Assembly (NCBI RefSeq): GCF_030687575.1
Contig: NZ_CP117439.1
Span: 3,525,501 to 3,589,500, forward strand
DNA: 64,000 nt
Direction of reading: 5' to 3'
Source: Pseudomonas sp. FP2309
Lineage (GTDB): Bacteria; Pseudomonadota; Gammaproteobacteria; Pseudomonadales; Pseudomonadaceae
The position numbers and the translations under genes were made by a program. Below the pieces are notes generated by a model that was not told the origin of the DNA, searched no databases, and saw only the letters and a program-made list of their open reading frames with translations. Positions 37,613 to 45,985 of the stretch are shown here, piece after piece; positions within the stretch are counted from its first letter, which is position 1; every line of letters starts with the position of its first letter.

Positions 37613-38362
37613 TTAGACAGCCACCACATGGCCAGCCCAACCGTCACTGTCCAGTCGGGCAACCACCAGTGCCTCCCCCAGACCCGGTGCCGCGGCAAGC
37701 AAACGGCCATCCGCCGCCCAGATCGCGCTGCGACCGGCACACGCCCCCCCCCCCGAAGGACCACCATGGTTGGCCATCACGACCAGCAGGCCATGTTCAA
37801 TGGCATAGCCTTGCAGCAGTGCAGCGTCCGTGGCGTAACCGTTCTCACTGATCAGCACCCCGGCGGCGTAAACCGAGGCGCCCGCGTGCGCCGCAGCACG
37901 CGGATGACTGGCATGGCAAAAATCTGCACACACCGCCAGAGCAATACGTTGCGCCTCAAGTTCAAGGAGCGCGCCCCCTTGCCCGGCAACAAACGCCACC
38001 TCTTCACCGGCATGCAAGTGCTGCTTGGTGTAGACCGCCAGGGAGCCATCCGCCCCCAGCACCAAGGCGCCAATTGCTACGCCGGCGTCAGGCGCCAATC
38101 GGATCGGCATGCCCACCACGGCAGTCATGCGCAGCGCCCGCGCCATTTCCCGCAGTGGCGTCAACAGGCCATCGCCGGGGGCAATCGCCAGTGCCGCCGC
38201 CAGCGACGGTTCATAGCCCGTCAAAGACAACTCCGGAAATACCAACAGTTGCACGCCCTGCTCCCGTGCAGCCCGCATAAATACAAGGTGCCGCTGGATA
38301 TTGGCCGGCACATCGCCCGCAATTGAAACGGATTGAGCAGCAGCAAGGGTCAAGGCGGTCAT
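37613..38362 (-). CDS. carbon-nitrogen hydrolase (nitrilase superfamily)
   Basis: 249 residues. The Glu-Lys-Cys triad is visible: Glu in LLVFPELSLTGYE, Lys in VYTKQHLHAGEE and Cys in IALAVCADFCHASHP. It probably hydrolyses an amide (omega-amidase or amidohydrolase type) rather than a nitrile. The ATG at 38362 starts MTALTLAAAQS, the usual N-terminus of the family. It is coupled to the GNAT gene. Confidence 0.87.
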   Translation of the reverse strand: MTALTLAAAQSVSIAGDVPANIQRHLVFMRAAREQGVQLLVFPELSLTGYEPSLAAALAIAPGDGLLTPLREMARALRMTAVVGMPIRLAPDAGVAIGALVLGADGSLAVYTKQHLHAGEEVAFVAGQGGALLELEAQRIALAVCADFCHASHPRAAAHAGASVYAAGVLISENGYATDAALLQGYAIEHGLLVVMANHGGPSGGGACAGRSAIWAADGRLLAAAPGLGEALVVARLDSDGWAGHVVAV

Positions 38363-38508
38363 GGTCGCGTCCAAGCAATCAGTATCAAAGAATGAACAGC
38401 ATATCGACACGTACCCTATAGCGGTAAGTCCCTTCACCCAATAGAAATTACTGATTGAATCTCTGCGCGTGCCTCTAGTAAGCTCCACCGATCATTTGGA
38501 GACACACC

Positions 38509-38643
38509 ATGTTGCAACTCGTCCACACTCAGGTTTGCCTTGCTGCCAGCGCCTCGCGCTCGGTGCCAGCTGCCTGTGTGAACGGTTCGAGCGCAGCTGT
38601 CAGCTTTTATTTTGGGTATTGGTTTAGCCACTGGCGCGCCTGA
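38509..38643 (+). CDS. aromatic-rich leader peptide of the DAHP synthase attenuator
   Basis: 44-codon ORF, ATG at 38509 with GGAG eight bases upstream, ending TGA at 38643. Near its end it reads FYFGYWFSHW: three Phe, two Tyr and two Trp codons within ten codons. A strong intrinsic terminator begins 50 bases after the stop and a DAHP synthase gene follows. This is the classic arrangement of ribosome-mediated attenuation, with starvation for aromatic amino acids stalling the ribosome. I infer the mechanism from layout and composition. Confidence 0.8.
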   Translation: MLQLVHTQVCLAASASRSVPAACVNGSSAAVSFYFGYWFSHWRA

Positions 38644-38693
38644 TACTTGAAATCGGCGCCCACTACTCAAGGGGTCGCCTACCAGAGAAATCT

Positions 38694-38730
38694 AACCCCC
38701 GGTCGGCTCCCCGACCGGGGGTTTTGTTTT
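38694..38730 (+). terminator. attenuator terminator upstream of DAHP synthase
   Basis: Stem AACCCCCGGTCGG / CCGACCGGGGGTT with a 4-base loop, then TTGTTTTT. A competing pairing of GGGGT (38671-38675) with ACCCC (38695-38699) would disrupt the base of the stem and may serve in the antiterminator. Confidence 0.85.
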
Positions 38731-38773
38731 TCAGGCCTCTTAACTTTTGCAGAACACTCAAAGGAATCACGAC

Positions 38774-38926
38774 ATGAACTACGCCACCTATTACCGCTAC
38801 GACACCTCCACCGCATGGCGATTTAGCAAGCTCCGTTCGGGACAGCCTGCCGCCTCCGATCGGTCACCTATTGGTGGCAAGCCAACACACGTAGCCAGTA
38901 CGGCCAATTGTCGAACACCCCAGTAG
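38774..38926 (+). CDS. second, Tyr-rich leader ORF before DAHP synthase
   Basis: 50-codon ORF, ATG at 38774 with AAGGA upstream, TAG at 38924. The first 16 residues read NYATYYRYDTSTAWRF, with four Tyr, one Trp and one Phe codons; the remainder is unremarkable. It ends 47 bases before the synthase start. A short GCGGG / CCCGC hairpin (38936-38950) follows. It may be a second translational sensor of tyrosine supply. Confidence 0.6.
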   Translation: MNYATYYRYDTSTAWRFSKLRSGQPAASDRSPIGGKPTHVASTANCRTPQ

Positions 38927-38973
38927 GCCAAGCGCGCGGGAACAACCCGCCGCTTGTCCAGGAAGCCTTGAAT

Positions 38974-40044
38974 ATGAACTCCTCCGTCGCCGCCCTGCCC
39001 GTTTCGAACCTCATCAGTACCAATGAAGCCCTGACCCAACGCCTGCCCAGTGCTCTTGAGCTCAAGCATCAACTACCGCTCAGCCCGTTCCTCAACGAAC
39101 AGATCCATGCCCATCGCCAAGCCGTGCGCGCCATTCTCAATGGCGAAGATTCACGCTTGCTGGTGATTGTCGGCCCGTGTTCGATCCACGATCCGGAATC
39201 GGCCATGGAGTACGCGCGCAACCTGAAGAAGCTGGCGCTGGACGTCAGCGACCAGATGCTGTTGGTGATCCGTGCCTACGTCGAAAAACCACGCACCACC
39301 ATCGGCTGGAAAGGCCTGGCCTACGACCCGCACCTGGATGGCAGCGATGACATGGCCGCCGGGTTGACCCTGTCCCGCGAGCTGATGCGTGAAATGCTGC
39401 GCCTGGGCCTGCCGGTCGCCACTGAACTGCTGCAACCCATGGCCGCCGGCTACTTTGATGACCTGCTCAGTTGGGTGGCGATTGGCGCACGCACCACCGA
39501 GTCGCAGATCCACCGCGAAATGGCCAGTGGACTAGGCATGCCGGTGGGCTTCAAGAACGGTACCGACGGCGGCGTTGCGATTGCCTGTGACGCAATGCGC
39601 TCGGCGTCCCACCCGCACCGCCACTTCGGCGTCGACAGCCAGGGCCACCCGGCGATCATCCAGACTGCCGGCAACCCCGACACCCACTTGGTACTGCGCG
39701 GCGGTCACCGTGGGCCGAACTACGATGCCCAAAGCGTGGCGCAGGTGAAGCACGACCTGACCAAATCCAAAGTCGCACCGCGCATCATGGTCGACTGCAG
39801 CCATGCCAACAGCGGCAAGGATCCGTTGCGTCAGCCGGCAGTGTTCAACGACGTGCTGGAACAACGCCTGCAAGGCGACACCTCGCTGATCGGCATGATG
39901 CTCGAGAGCCACCTGTTCGAAGGCTGCCAACCCCTGAGCCCGTCGATGAAGTACGGCGTGTCGGTGACCGATGGTTGCCTGGGCTGGGCAGGTACCGAGC
40001 ACCTGTTGCGCAACGCCACCGAGCGTTTGCGTGCGCAAGGTTGA
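38974..40044 (+). CDS. aroF: 3-deoxy-7-phosphoheptulonate (DAHP) synthase, class I
   Basis: 356 residues. The metal and substrate motifs VIVGPCSIHDPESAMEYA, RAYVEKPRTTIGWKG, GFKNGTDG, RGGHRGPNYD and VDCSHANSGKD are all intact. First step of the shikimate pathway. The ATG at 38974 begins MNSSVAALPVSN. It is controlled by an upstream leader-peptide/terminator region, which suggests feedback by Phe, Tyr or Trp at transcription; which isozyme (Tyr- or Phe-type) I cannot settle. Confidence 0.95.
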   Translation: MNSSVAALPVSNLISTNEALTQRLPSALELKHQLPLSPFLNEQIHAHRQAVRAILNGEDSRLLVIVGPCSIHDPESAMEYARNLKKLALDVSDQMLLVIRAYVEKPRTTIGWKGLAYDPHLDGSDDMAAGLTLSRELMREMLRLGLPVATELLQPMAAGYFDDLLSWVAIGARTTESQIHREMASGLGMPVGFKNGTDGGVAIACDAMRSASHPHRHFGVDSQGHPAIIQTAGNPDTHLVLRGGHRGPNYDAQSVAQVKHDLTKSKVAPRIMVDCSHANSGKDPLRQPAVFNDVLEQRLQGDTSLIGMMLESHLFEGCQPLSPSMKYGVSVTDGCLGWAGTEHLLRNATERLRAQG

Positions 40045-40079
40045 TCGTTCAAGGCGCCGCTACACAGGGGTACGGCGCC

Positions 40080-40181
40080 CCACCAGTGGGACTACGGCGA
40101 AGTGCTCAAGGACCCGGTGATCCAGCAGATCGCCGAACGCCACCGGGCGACCCCAAGGGCATTGCGCCAGAGTGGAACTAA
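40080..40181 (+). pseudogene. fragment of an aldo/keto reductase gene
   Basis: The frame reads YGEVLKDPVIQQIAERHRATP, matching the region near the C-terminus of aldo/keto reductases, then degenerates. No start or upstream domain remains. It lies between the DAHP synthase and the convergent receiver-like gene. Confidence 0.6.
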
Positions 40182-40600
40182 ACCCCGGCCACCGGCCTGC
40201 GGGATAATTCCCGCAGCCACGGCAGCACCCGCAGGCCCTTCGCGGCCTCGGGTGGGTCGATGATATCCATGAAGTGTTCAAGGTTGACGTTGTCCGGCAC
40301 GCCAGGCAGGCGCACCAGGACCGTCGGCATCGCACCGGCAGGCTTGCCCGCTTCCAGGTGGTCGTAGACCAGCACATGGCGAACCTGGGATTGCAGCTCG
40401 CAGGTATTGACCAGCAGGCCGGCGTTGATGATCAGCACATCAAAAGGCTCAGCGGGAATAGCGGTCAGGATTTGTACTTCTTCAGAGGTTTGCACCGGGA
40501 CAATCCGGTGGTACCCCAATTGGTTGAGCATTTTTTCAATGTACAGCCGTTGCAGGTGCTGTTCATCGGCAATCAGGATGGTCAGTGCTTTGTTCGGCAT
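40178..40600 (-). CDS. degenerate response-regulator receiver protein
   Basis: 140 residues beginning KALTILIADEQHLQRLYIEKMLNQLGYHRI, a CheY-like beta1-alpha1. The expected phosphoacceptor Asp is replaced: FDVLIINAGLL. The last 40 residues are unrelated to a normal receiver. It probably acts independently of phosphorylation. It lies downstream of, and in the same direction as, the BvgS-type system. Confidence 0.75.
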   Translation of the reverse strand: MPNKALTILIADEQHLQRLYIEKMLNQLGYHRIVPVQTSEEVQILTAIPAEPFDVLIINAGLLVNTCELQSQVRHVLVYDHLEAGKPAGAMPTVLVRLPGVPDNVNLEHFMDIIDPPEAAKGLRVLPWLRELSRRPVAGV

Positions 40601-40733
40601 GGCAAACCCCTGGGCTGGCAGCGCGCGTCAGTGAGGCCGCCCATTCTCCAGACATATCCCGCAGACTAAATCAGGCATATTCCCTCTTCGCGTAGGACCT
40701 ATCCCAAATCCACCGAAAGGGCATTGACTTCAG

Positions 40734-43700
40734 TCACGCCCGATTGCCGTAGCGGACCAGCGTGTGATGCACCTGCGTGATAGCCGCGCCCAAGGCCTCG
40801 ACCGTATCGCCCAATGCGGCCTCGTCCCGTCGTTCACACACTGCCTCCAAGGCCTCGCAGCACTCAATGAGCGCCCGTGCCTTGACCATGCGCGCGCCAC
40901 CTTTAATGCGATGGGCCACGTCATGCAGCTTGGCAAAGTTCACCTGATGTCGAAGCGCTGGCAGCAACGCACGGTCCTCCTCCAGGCTGACGGACAACGG
41001 CGTCAGCAATTCGTCGAGCGCAGCCTTGTCACCCCCGGTGAGCGTGGTCAGCAAGCTCAAATCAACCAACGCCTCCTCCATCGCCGCAGCGCCACCGGCT
41101 GCATGCGAGGCCAAGGCCTGCCGCAAATCCTCAAGCCCGGTCGGCTTGAACAGGCAGCCGTCCATGCCAGCCTGGCGGCAGCGTTCAGCCTCTTCTGCCT
41201 GGGCGTTGGCGGTGAAGCCCAGCAACAGGCAGGGTTTCAAGCCGCGCTCGCGTTCTTGTACGCGGATCTCACGCGCCAACGCGTAACCGTCCTTAAGGGG
41301 CATGTTGCAATCGGTGATCACCCCATCAAAGTGCTCGGCCCGCCAAAGCGCAAGCCCTTGGACACCGTCGTCGGCAGTGACGATGCGATGCCCAAGGAAG
41401 CTCAGTTGTCGCGCCAGCAGCAGGCGGTTGGCGGGGTAATCATCGACCACCAGGATCTTCAGCGCGCGTGTCGAAGGGCTCGGCAGCGCAGCCGAAGCCG
41501 TCGGCACCGCTGCGGCCAACGCCAGCATCAGTGTCACATCCACCCGCGTGCCTTTGCCCAGCACGCTGCTCAGGTGCAGTTGGCCGCCCATCATCTGGCA
41601 CAGGTTGCGGCTGATCACCAGTCCAAGGCCAGAACCGCTGCGCGCCGATTGTTCGTGGTTGCTGCCTTGGATAAACGGATTGAACAACCGCTGTTGATCT
41701 TCGGCACTGATGCCGATACCCGTGTCCTCCACCCATACCCGCAGGCTCAGAGGGTCACCGGCCAAAGCCGGCATGGCCTGGGCGCCAAGGCAGATACGGC
41801 CGGCGGCGGTGAACTTGATGGCATTGCCCAGCACATTGGAGATCACCTGTTTGAAACGCATGGGGTCGATCAACACCGGGCGGTCGATCAAGGGATCCAG
41901 CGCCACTTGCAGAACCAGGCCCTTGTCCCGCGCCAGCCCCTCGAATACCCGCGCCACCGAGACCAGCAGCTCATGCACGTTGGACGTTTCCAGGCTCAGG
42001 GACAGATGGCCGGACTCAATTCGCGCAATATCGAGAATATCGCCGATCAACTCCAGCATGCTCCGCGAAGCCACCGATGCCACTTCCAGCGCATCGCGGT
42101 CGGCACGGCCCTGTTCGGCGTTTTTAAGCGCCAGCTCGATCATGCCGATCACTGCATTCATGGGAGTACGGATCTCATGGCTCATGGTCGCCAGGAACGT
42201 CGTCTTGGCGCGGTTCGCAGCGTCGGCCTCTTCCTTGGCCTCCTGCAGCTGGCCCAATAAACGCTGGCGCTCGCTCACGTCCACCCAACCGGCGATCATG
42301 CCCACCACCTTATCGTCGCCATCACGGTAGGGCAGCATCCATTGGTAGATGGTCAATACGTCACCGTTGGGCAGTTTGAGTACGCGGTCGAGAATGTGCG
42401 GCTCACCCTGCTCCATCAACCGTAAGTAATCGGCATGGAACGACTGGGCCTGGGGCGGGTTGCCGGTATCGGTTTGCATCACGGTCTTGCCGATCACGTC
42501 TTCGAGCTTGAAGCCAAACACATCCAGGTAAGCGTTATTGCACGCCATCAAGCGGCCCTGACGATCACGCACGTAAATAGGATGGGGGGTGCCGTCAATC
42601 AGCACGCTCATAAAACGCATCTGGTCACTCAAAGCACGCTCGGCCTGGGCACGCTTGCGAATAAGACTACGCAGGTAGAACACCCAACCGAGGGTAACCA
42701 GCAGCAACAACGCAGCCAAACCGAACCCCTGGAGAATGACGTTGCGGTGACGCAGCCAGTAATTGTCATCAATCAGGATCTCGCTGCGCCAATGGTTGGT
42801 CAGCTCGTCTATCTCTTCAGGCGTAATGCTCAGCAAGGCCTTGTCGAGGATCGAATACAACTCCAAATGACTGCGGTTGACGCCAAACGTCAAACGCGCA
42901 GGCTCCGTGCCCACGGTGCTGGTGATGCGCAGGCGTTCGGGATAGTGACGCGCAATGAGGTAGCGCGCGGAAATCAGCGACAGCACCGTTGCATCGACAC
43001 TGCCTTTGGCGACCGACTCCATGGCCTGCTCAGGGTTCTCCACATCGACCAACTCGATGCTGGGGTAGTGCTGGATAATCTGCGCGGCAAGGCTGTCGCC
43101 GCGAATAAACGACAGACGTTTACCGGCCATGTCCTCAAGGGTCACCAGGCGATCGTTCTCAGCAGGCACCACCAACACATAGGGGCTGGATAAGTAAGGC
43201 CGGGTAAAACGCATTTTCTCGGAGCGTTCGACACTCGGGCTGATCGCCGCCACCATGTCCACCTTGCCGGCATTGACCTGATCCGCTTGCCGTGGCAGCG
43301 AACTGCCCCGCACCACATCGAATTTCAACCCCGTGCGCAGGCTGATCCGCGACAGCACCTCGGCGCTTAATCCTTCAAATTGCTCCTGTTTATTGAAGTA
43401 GGACAACGGCACGAACTTGTCGAGCACCGCCACCTTCACCCGGGGATGCTTCTCCAGCCAGCGCTGCTCACTGCCGCTCAAACGCAGCCGCTCGGCTTCG
43501 AAGAAGCCGCCGCCGCCGGCACTCCAGCGGCGCAGGATTTCCAGTTGCTGGTTGGCGGGCACGGTCGCCAGTGCAGCGTTGAAGATGTTCAATAAACGCG
43601 TATTACCCTTGACGAACGCGAAGCCGAAAGGGTTGGTCTCCAGCGCGGAAAAATCCGCCATGCGCACATTGTTCAGATGGTTCTTGTTGATCAGGTAGCG

Positions 43701-44351
43701 GGTACTGATGGCGTCGCCCAGGTACACATCCGCTTGCCCGAATGCAACGGCGCCGATGGCTTCGAAGGTCGAACCGAACAGCAGCAACCGGGCATTCGGA
43801 TAAAAGGCCTGGACGACGTCGGGTTGCATGTAGTGATAGAGCATCGCGACGCGCTTACCCGAAAGATCAGGCTTGAGTGCATGGCTCTCGCCCGTACGCG
43901 TGACCAGCGTGGGTTGATCGTTGGCATAGGATCGGGACAGCACCAGCTGCGAATCGGCCGCTTCATAGCCGTTGGCCGACCCGACCAAGTCAACCTCACC
44001 GGTCTTGAGCGCCTCGATCACCTCATCGCGAGTGTCATACCGTCGCACGTTAATACTGATGTTCAGTATCTGCGCAATCATTTGCGCGTAATCGGCGGTG
44101 ATGCCTTCGAGTTCGTCGTTGTTATTGCTCAGGTCAAAGGGGGCGTAATCGGGTGCCGATACCCCCATCGACAGCGTGCGCCGCTCCCGCAGCCAGCGCC
44201 AGTCCGCCTCGCTCAACACCAGCGTCGGGTTTTCAAGCGTGGAGTGGCCCAGCAGGCGCAGATTGTGTGGGTCATCAGAGGCCATCGCCGCCAAGGGCAA
44301 CAGCCCCATCAGCAGGATGGCCGCGCGCTTGAGCAACCTTGAGGCGACCAT
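40734..44351 (-). CDS. BvgS/EvgS-type hybrid sensor kinase with two periplasmic binding domains
   Basis: 1205 residues. Signal segment (about 1-24), two SBP_bac_3 Venus-flytrap domains (about 50-275 and 305-530), TM (about 545-565), PAS (about 590-700), HisKA with His724 in MSHEIRTPMNAVIGM, HATPase (DTGIGISAEDQQRLFNPF, GSGLGLVISR), receiver with Asp in DGVITDCNMPLKDGY and a C-terminal Hpt with HDVAHRIKGGARM. This is a complete four-step phosphorelay. Such proteins (BvgS, RocS1) bind small solutes in the periplasm; the ligand is unknown. It starts one base after the stop of its regulator gene. Confidence 0.92.
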   Translation of the reverse strand: MVASRLLKRAAILLMGLLPLAAMASDDPHNLRLLGHSTLENPTLVLSEADWRWLRERRTLSMGVSAPDYAPFDLSNNNDELEGITADYAQMIAQILNISINVRRYDTRDEVIEALKTGEVDLVGSANGYEAADSQLVLSRSYANDQPTLVTRTGESHALKPDLSGKRVAMLYHYMQPDVVQAFYPNARLLLFGSTFEAIGAVAFGQADVYLGDAISTRYLINKNHLNNVRMADFSALETNPFGFAFVKGNTRLLNIFNAALATVPANQQLEILRRWSAGGGGFFEAERLRLSGSEQRWLEKHPRVKVAVLDKFVPLSYFNKQEQFEGLSAEVLSRISLRTGLKFDVVRGSSLPRQADQVNAGKVDMVAAISPSVERSEKMRFTRPYLSSPYVLVVPAENDRLVTLEDMAGKRLSFIRGDSLAAQIIQHYPSIELVDVENPEQAMESVAKGSVDATVLSLISARYLIARHYPERLRITSTVGTEPARLTFGVNRSHLELYSILDKALLSITPEEIDELTNHWRSEILIDDNYWLRHRNVILQGFGLAALLLLVTLGWVFYLRSLIRKRAQAERALSDQMRFMSVLIDGTPHPIYVRDRQGRLMACNNAYLDVFGFKLEDVIGKTVMQTDTGNPPQAQSFHADYLRLMEQGEPHILDRVLKLPNGDVLTIYQWMLPYRDGDDKVVGMIAGWVDVSERQRLLGQLQEAKEEADAANRAKTTFLATMSHEIRTPMNAVIGMIELALKNAEQGRADRDALEVASVASRSMLELIGDILDIARIESGHLSLSLETSNVHELLVSVARVFEGLARDKGLVLQVALDPLIDRPVLIDPMRFKQVISNVLGNAIKFTAAGRICLGAQAMPALAGDPLSLRVWVEDTGIGISAEDQQRLFNPFIQGSNHEQSARSGSGLGLVISRNLCQMMGGQLHLSSVLGKGTRVDVTLMLALAAAVPTASAALPSPSTRALKILVVDDYPANRLLLARQLSFLGHRIVTADDGVQGLALWRAEHFDGVITDCNMPLKDGYALAREIRVQERERGLKPCLLLGFTANAQAEEAERCRQAGMDGCLFKPTGLEDLRQALASHAAGGAAAMEEALVDLSLLTTLTGGDKAALDELLTPLSVSLEEDRALLPALRHQVNFAKLHDVAHRIKGGARMVKARALIECCEALEAVCERRDEAALGDTVEALGAAITQVHHTLVRYGNRA

Positions 44352-44352
44352 T

Positions 44353-44982
44353 TCAGATCAGATGATTACGCTGAGCAAACTTGGACAGGTGCACCACCGA
44401 GGACATCCGCAACTTCTCCTTGAGCCGCGTTTTGTAGGTACTGATGGTCTTGTGACTGAGCAGCATGTCCTCGGCGATTTCCTTGTTACCCAGGCCTATG
44501 GCGAGCTTTTGCAGCACGGTCAACTCACGGTCGGAAAGCGCCTCTACCAACTCCTGCTCAGTGGACTGCAGATCGTCGCGGCGCACCGAACTGGTAGGCA
44601 GGCTGGGGAAACAGCTGTAACCGGAGCGGATCGCCCTGATTGCCTTTTGCAGTTCATCCAGCTCTCCCGTCTTGGCCACGAACCCCATCGCACCGGCGCG
44701 CATACAGCGGGTGGAAAAAAACACGGCCAGATAAGAAGTCAGCACCAGGATTCTGCAGGGCAGCTCCAGTGACTTGATCCGGCTGATCACCTCCAGCCCG
44801 CCAAGTTTGGGCATCGCCAGGTCCAGAATGACCAGATCCGGACGCACCTCGCGGGCAATCTGCATGGCGTCGGCACCGTTGCCCGCCTCAAGGATGGTGT
44901 CGAAACCTTCCTGTTTGAGCAGAAACTTGACGGTGGCGCGTATAAAAGGATGATCATCCACAATTAAAGCTTTGTTGCTCAT
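44353..44982 (-). CDS. LuxR-type response regulator (BvgA/EvgA-like)
   Basis: 209 residues. The receiver is intact (ALIVDDHPFIRATVKFLL, phosphoacceptor Asp in DLVILDLAMPKLGG) and the output domain is a LuxR HTH (LSDRELTVLQKLAIGLGNKEIAEDMLLSHKTISTYKTRLKEKL). First gene of the pair with the hybrid kinase. Likely related to RocA1 of P. aeruginosa, which controls fimbriae, but targets cannot be read here. Confidence 0.9.
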   Translation of the reverse strand: MSNKALIVDDHPFIRATVKFLLKQEGFDTILEAGNGADAMQIAREVRPDLVILDLAMPKLGGLEVISRIKSLELPCRILVLTSYLAVFFSTRCMRAGAMGFVAKTGELDELQKAIRAIRSGYSCFPSLPTSSVRRDDLQSTEQELVEALSDRELTVLQKLAIGLGNKEIAEDMLLSHKTISTYKTRLKEKLRMSSVVHLSKFAQRNHLI

Positions 44983-45252
44983 AAGACTCCCCTGAGAAGA
45001 TCAATACGCTCACATATCAAGCGAGTCCCATCTACCTGTTAGAAGTAACAGTTCCGACAAGCGGTGCTGATGCCTCTGCGCAACACGTCAGGCAGTACGG
45101 GTCCCTCCTTTTGAAAAACACGGTAAACACGCGCCTTGATTCCTGAACAGGCGCAAGCGCGCAACCTTAACAACGACGTGTCTTTTCAATTGAAGGGATA
45201 GTCTTGATTGCTCGTAGGATTTTCCTTCACCAGGACAGAGCCGCGCCCAGGG
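44983..45252. other. intergenic region upstream of the BvgA-like gene
   Basis: 270 bases separating mgtC (ends 45253) from the regulator. AT-rich near 45180-45230, so it may hold the leftward promoter. No terminator hairpin or operator was obvious. Confidence 0.4.
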
Positions 45253-45969
45253 TTACTCCGTCGTACTGGGGCTCCAGAACGCCTGAACCACCAGCGTCGA
45301 TCTGGAAATTCGCGCGACCAGTGCGTCCAACTCGTCACCGTCCACCGAGGTCACCGCCAGGGTCGCCTCGATTTCCACTTCCTCACTGCCGAACGGGCGC
45401 ACATCGACATCACTGGCCGGGTAGTTGCAGCGCGCCAACTCAGCTTCCAGCAACGCCAGCACCGCGGTTTGCTGGGTGCGCCGGGCGATGACATAGAGGA
45501 TGTTGGTGACCTCCGCCGACACCACATCCAACGGCTGGCGGTTGATGTTATTGACGATCGGTCGCAGCAAGGTGTTGGCCGCCAGCACAAACAGCGTACC
45601 CAGCAACGCTTCAAGCACCAGATCGGCACCGGCGCACGCCCCCACCGCGGCCGATGCCCATAGCGTGGCGGCGGTGTTGAGCCCGCGCACGTTACCTTCT
45701 TCGCGCATGATCACGCCGGCGCCGAGAAAGCCGATGCCCGACACCACATACGCGACCACCCGCACCGCCCCTTCCGCACCGCCCAGGCGGTTAGCCATAT
45801 CCACGAAAATCGCCGCCCCTACCGCCACCAGCACATTGGTGCGCAGCCCCGCCGTGCGCTGACGGTACTGACGTTCCAAGCCAATCAAGCCACCGAGGAT
45901 AAACGCGGCGGTGAGACTCACCGACGTGTCGATCAGGGAATCGAGGTTGATGTTGTTGATTGCTTGCAT
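45253..45969 (-). CDS. mgtC: MgtC/SapB family membrane protein
   Basis: 238 residues. Five hydrophobic segments carry the MgtC hallmarks [22 protein letters not shown] and [32 protein letters not shown] soluble ACT-like C-terminal domain follows. In other bacteria MgtC is needed for growth at low magnesium and restrains ATP synthase. It starts 16 bases after the mgtA stop. Confidence 0.93.
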   Translation of the reverse strand: MQAINNINLDSLIDTSVSLTAAFILGGLIGLERQYRQRTAGLRTNVLVAVGAAIFVDMANRLGGAEGAVRVVAYVVSGIGFLGAGVIMREEGNVRGLNTAATLWASAAVGACAGADLVLEALLGTLFVLAANTLLRPIVNNINRQPLDVVSAEVTNILYVIARRTQQTAVLALLEAELARCNYPASDVDVRPFGSEEVEIEATLAVTSVDGDELDALVARISRSTLVVQAFWSPSTTE

Positions 45970-45985
45970 AGGAAATCGTCCCTGT

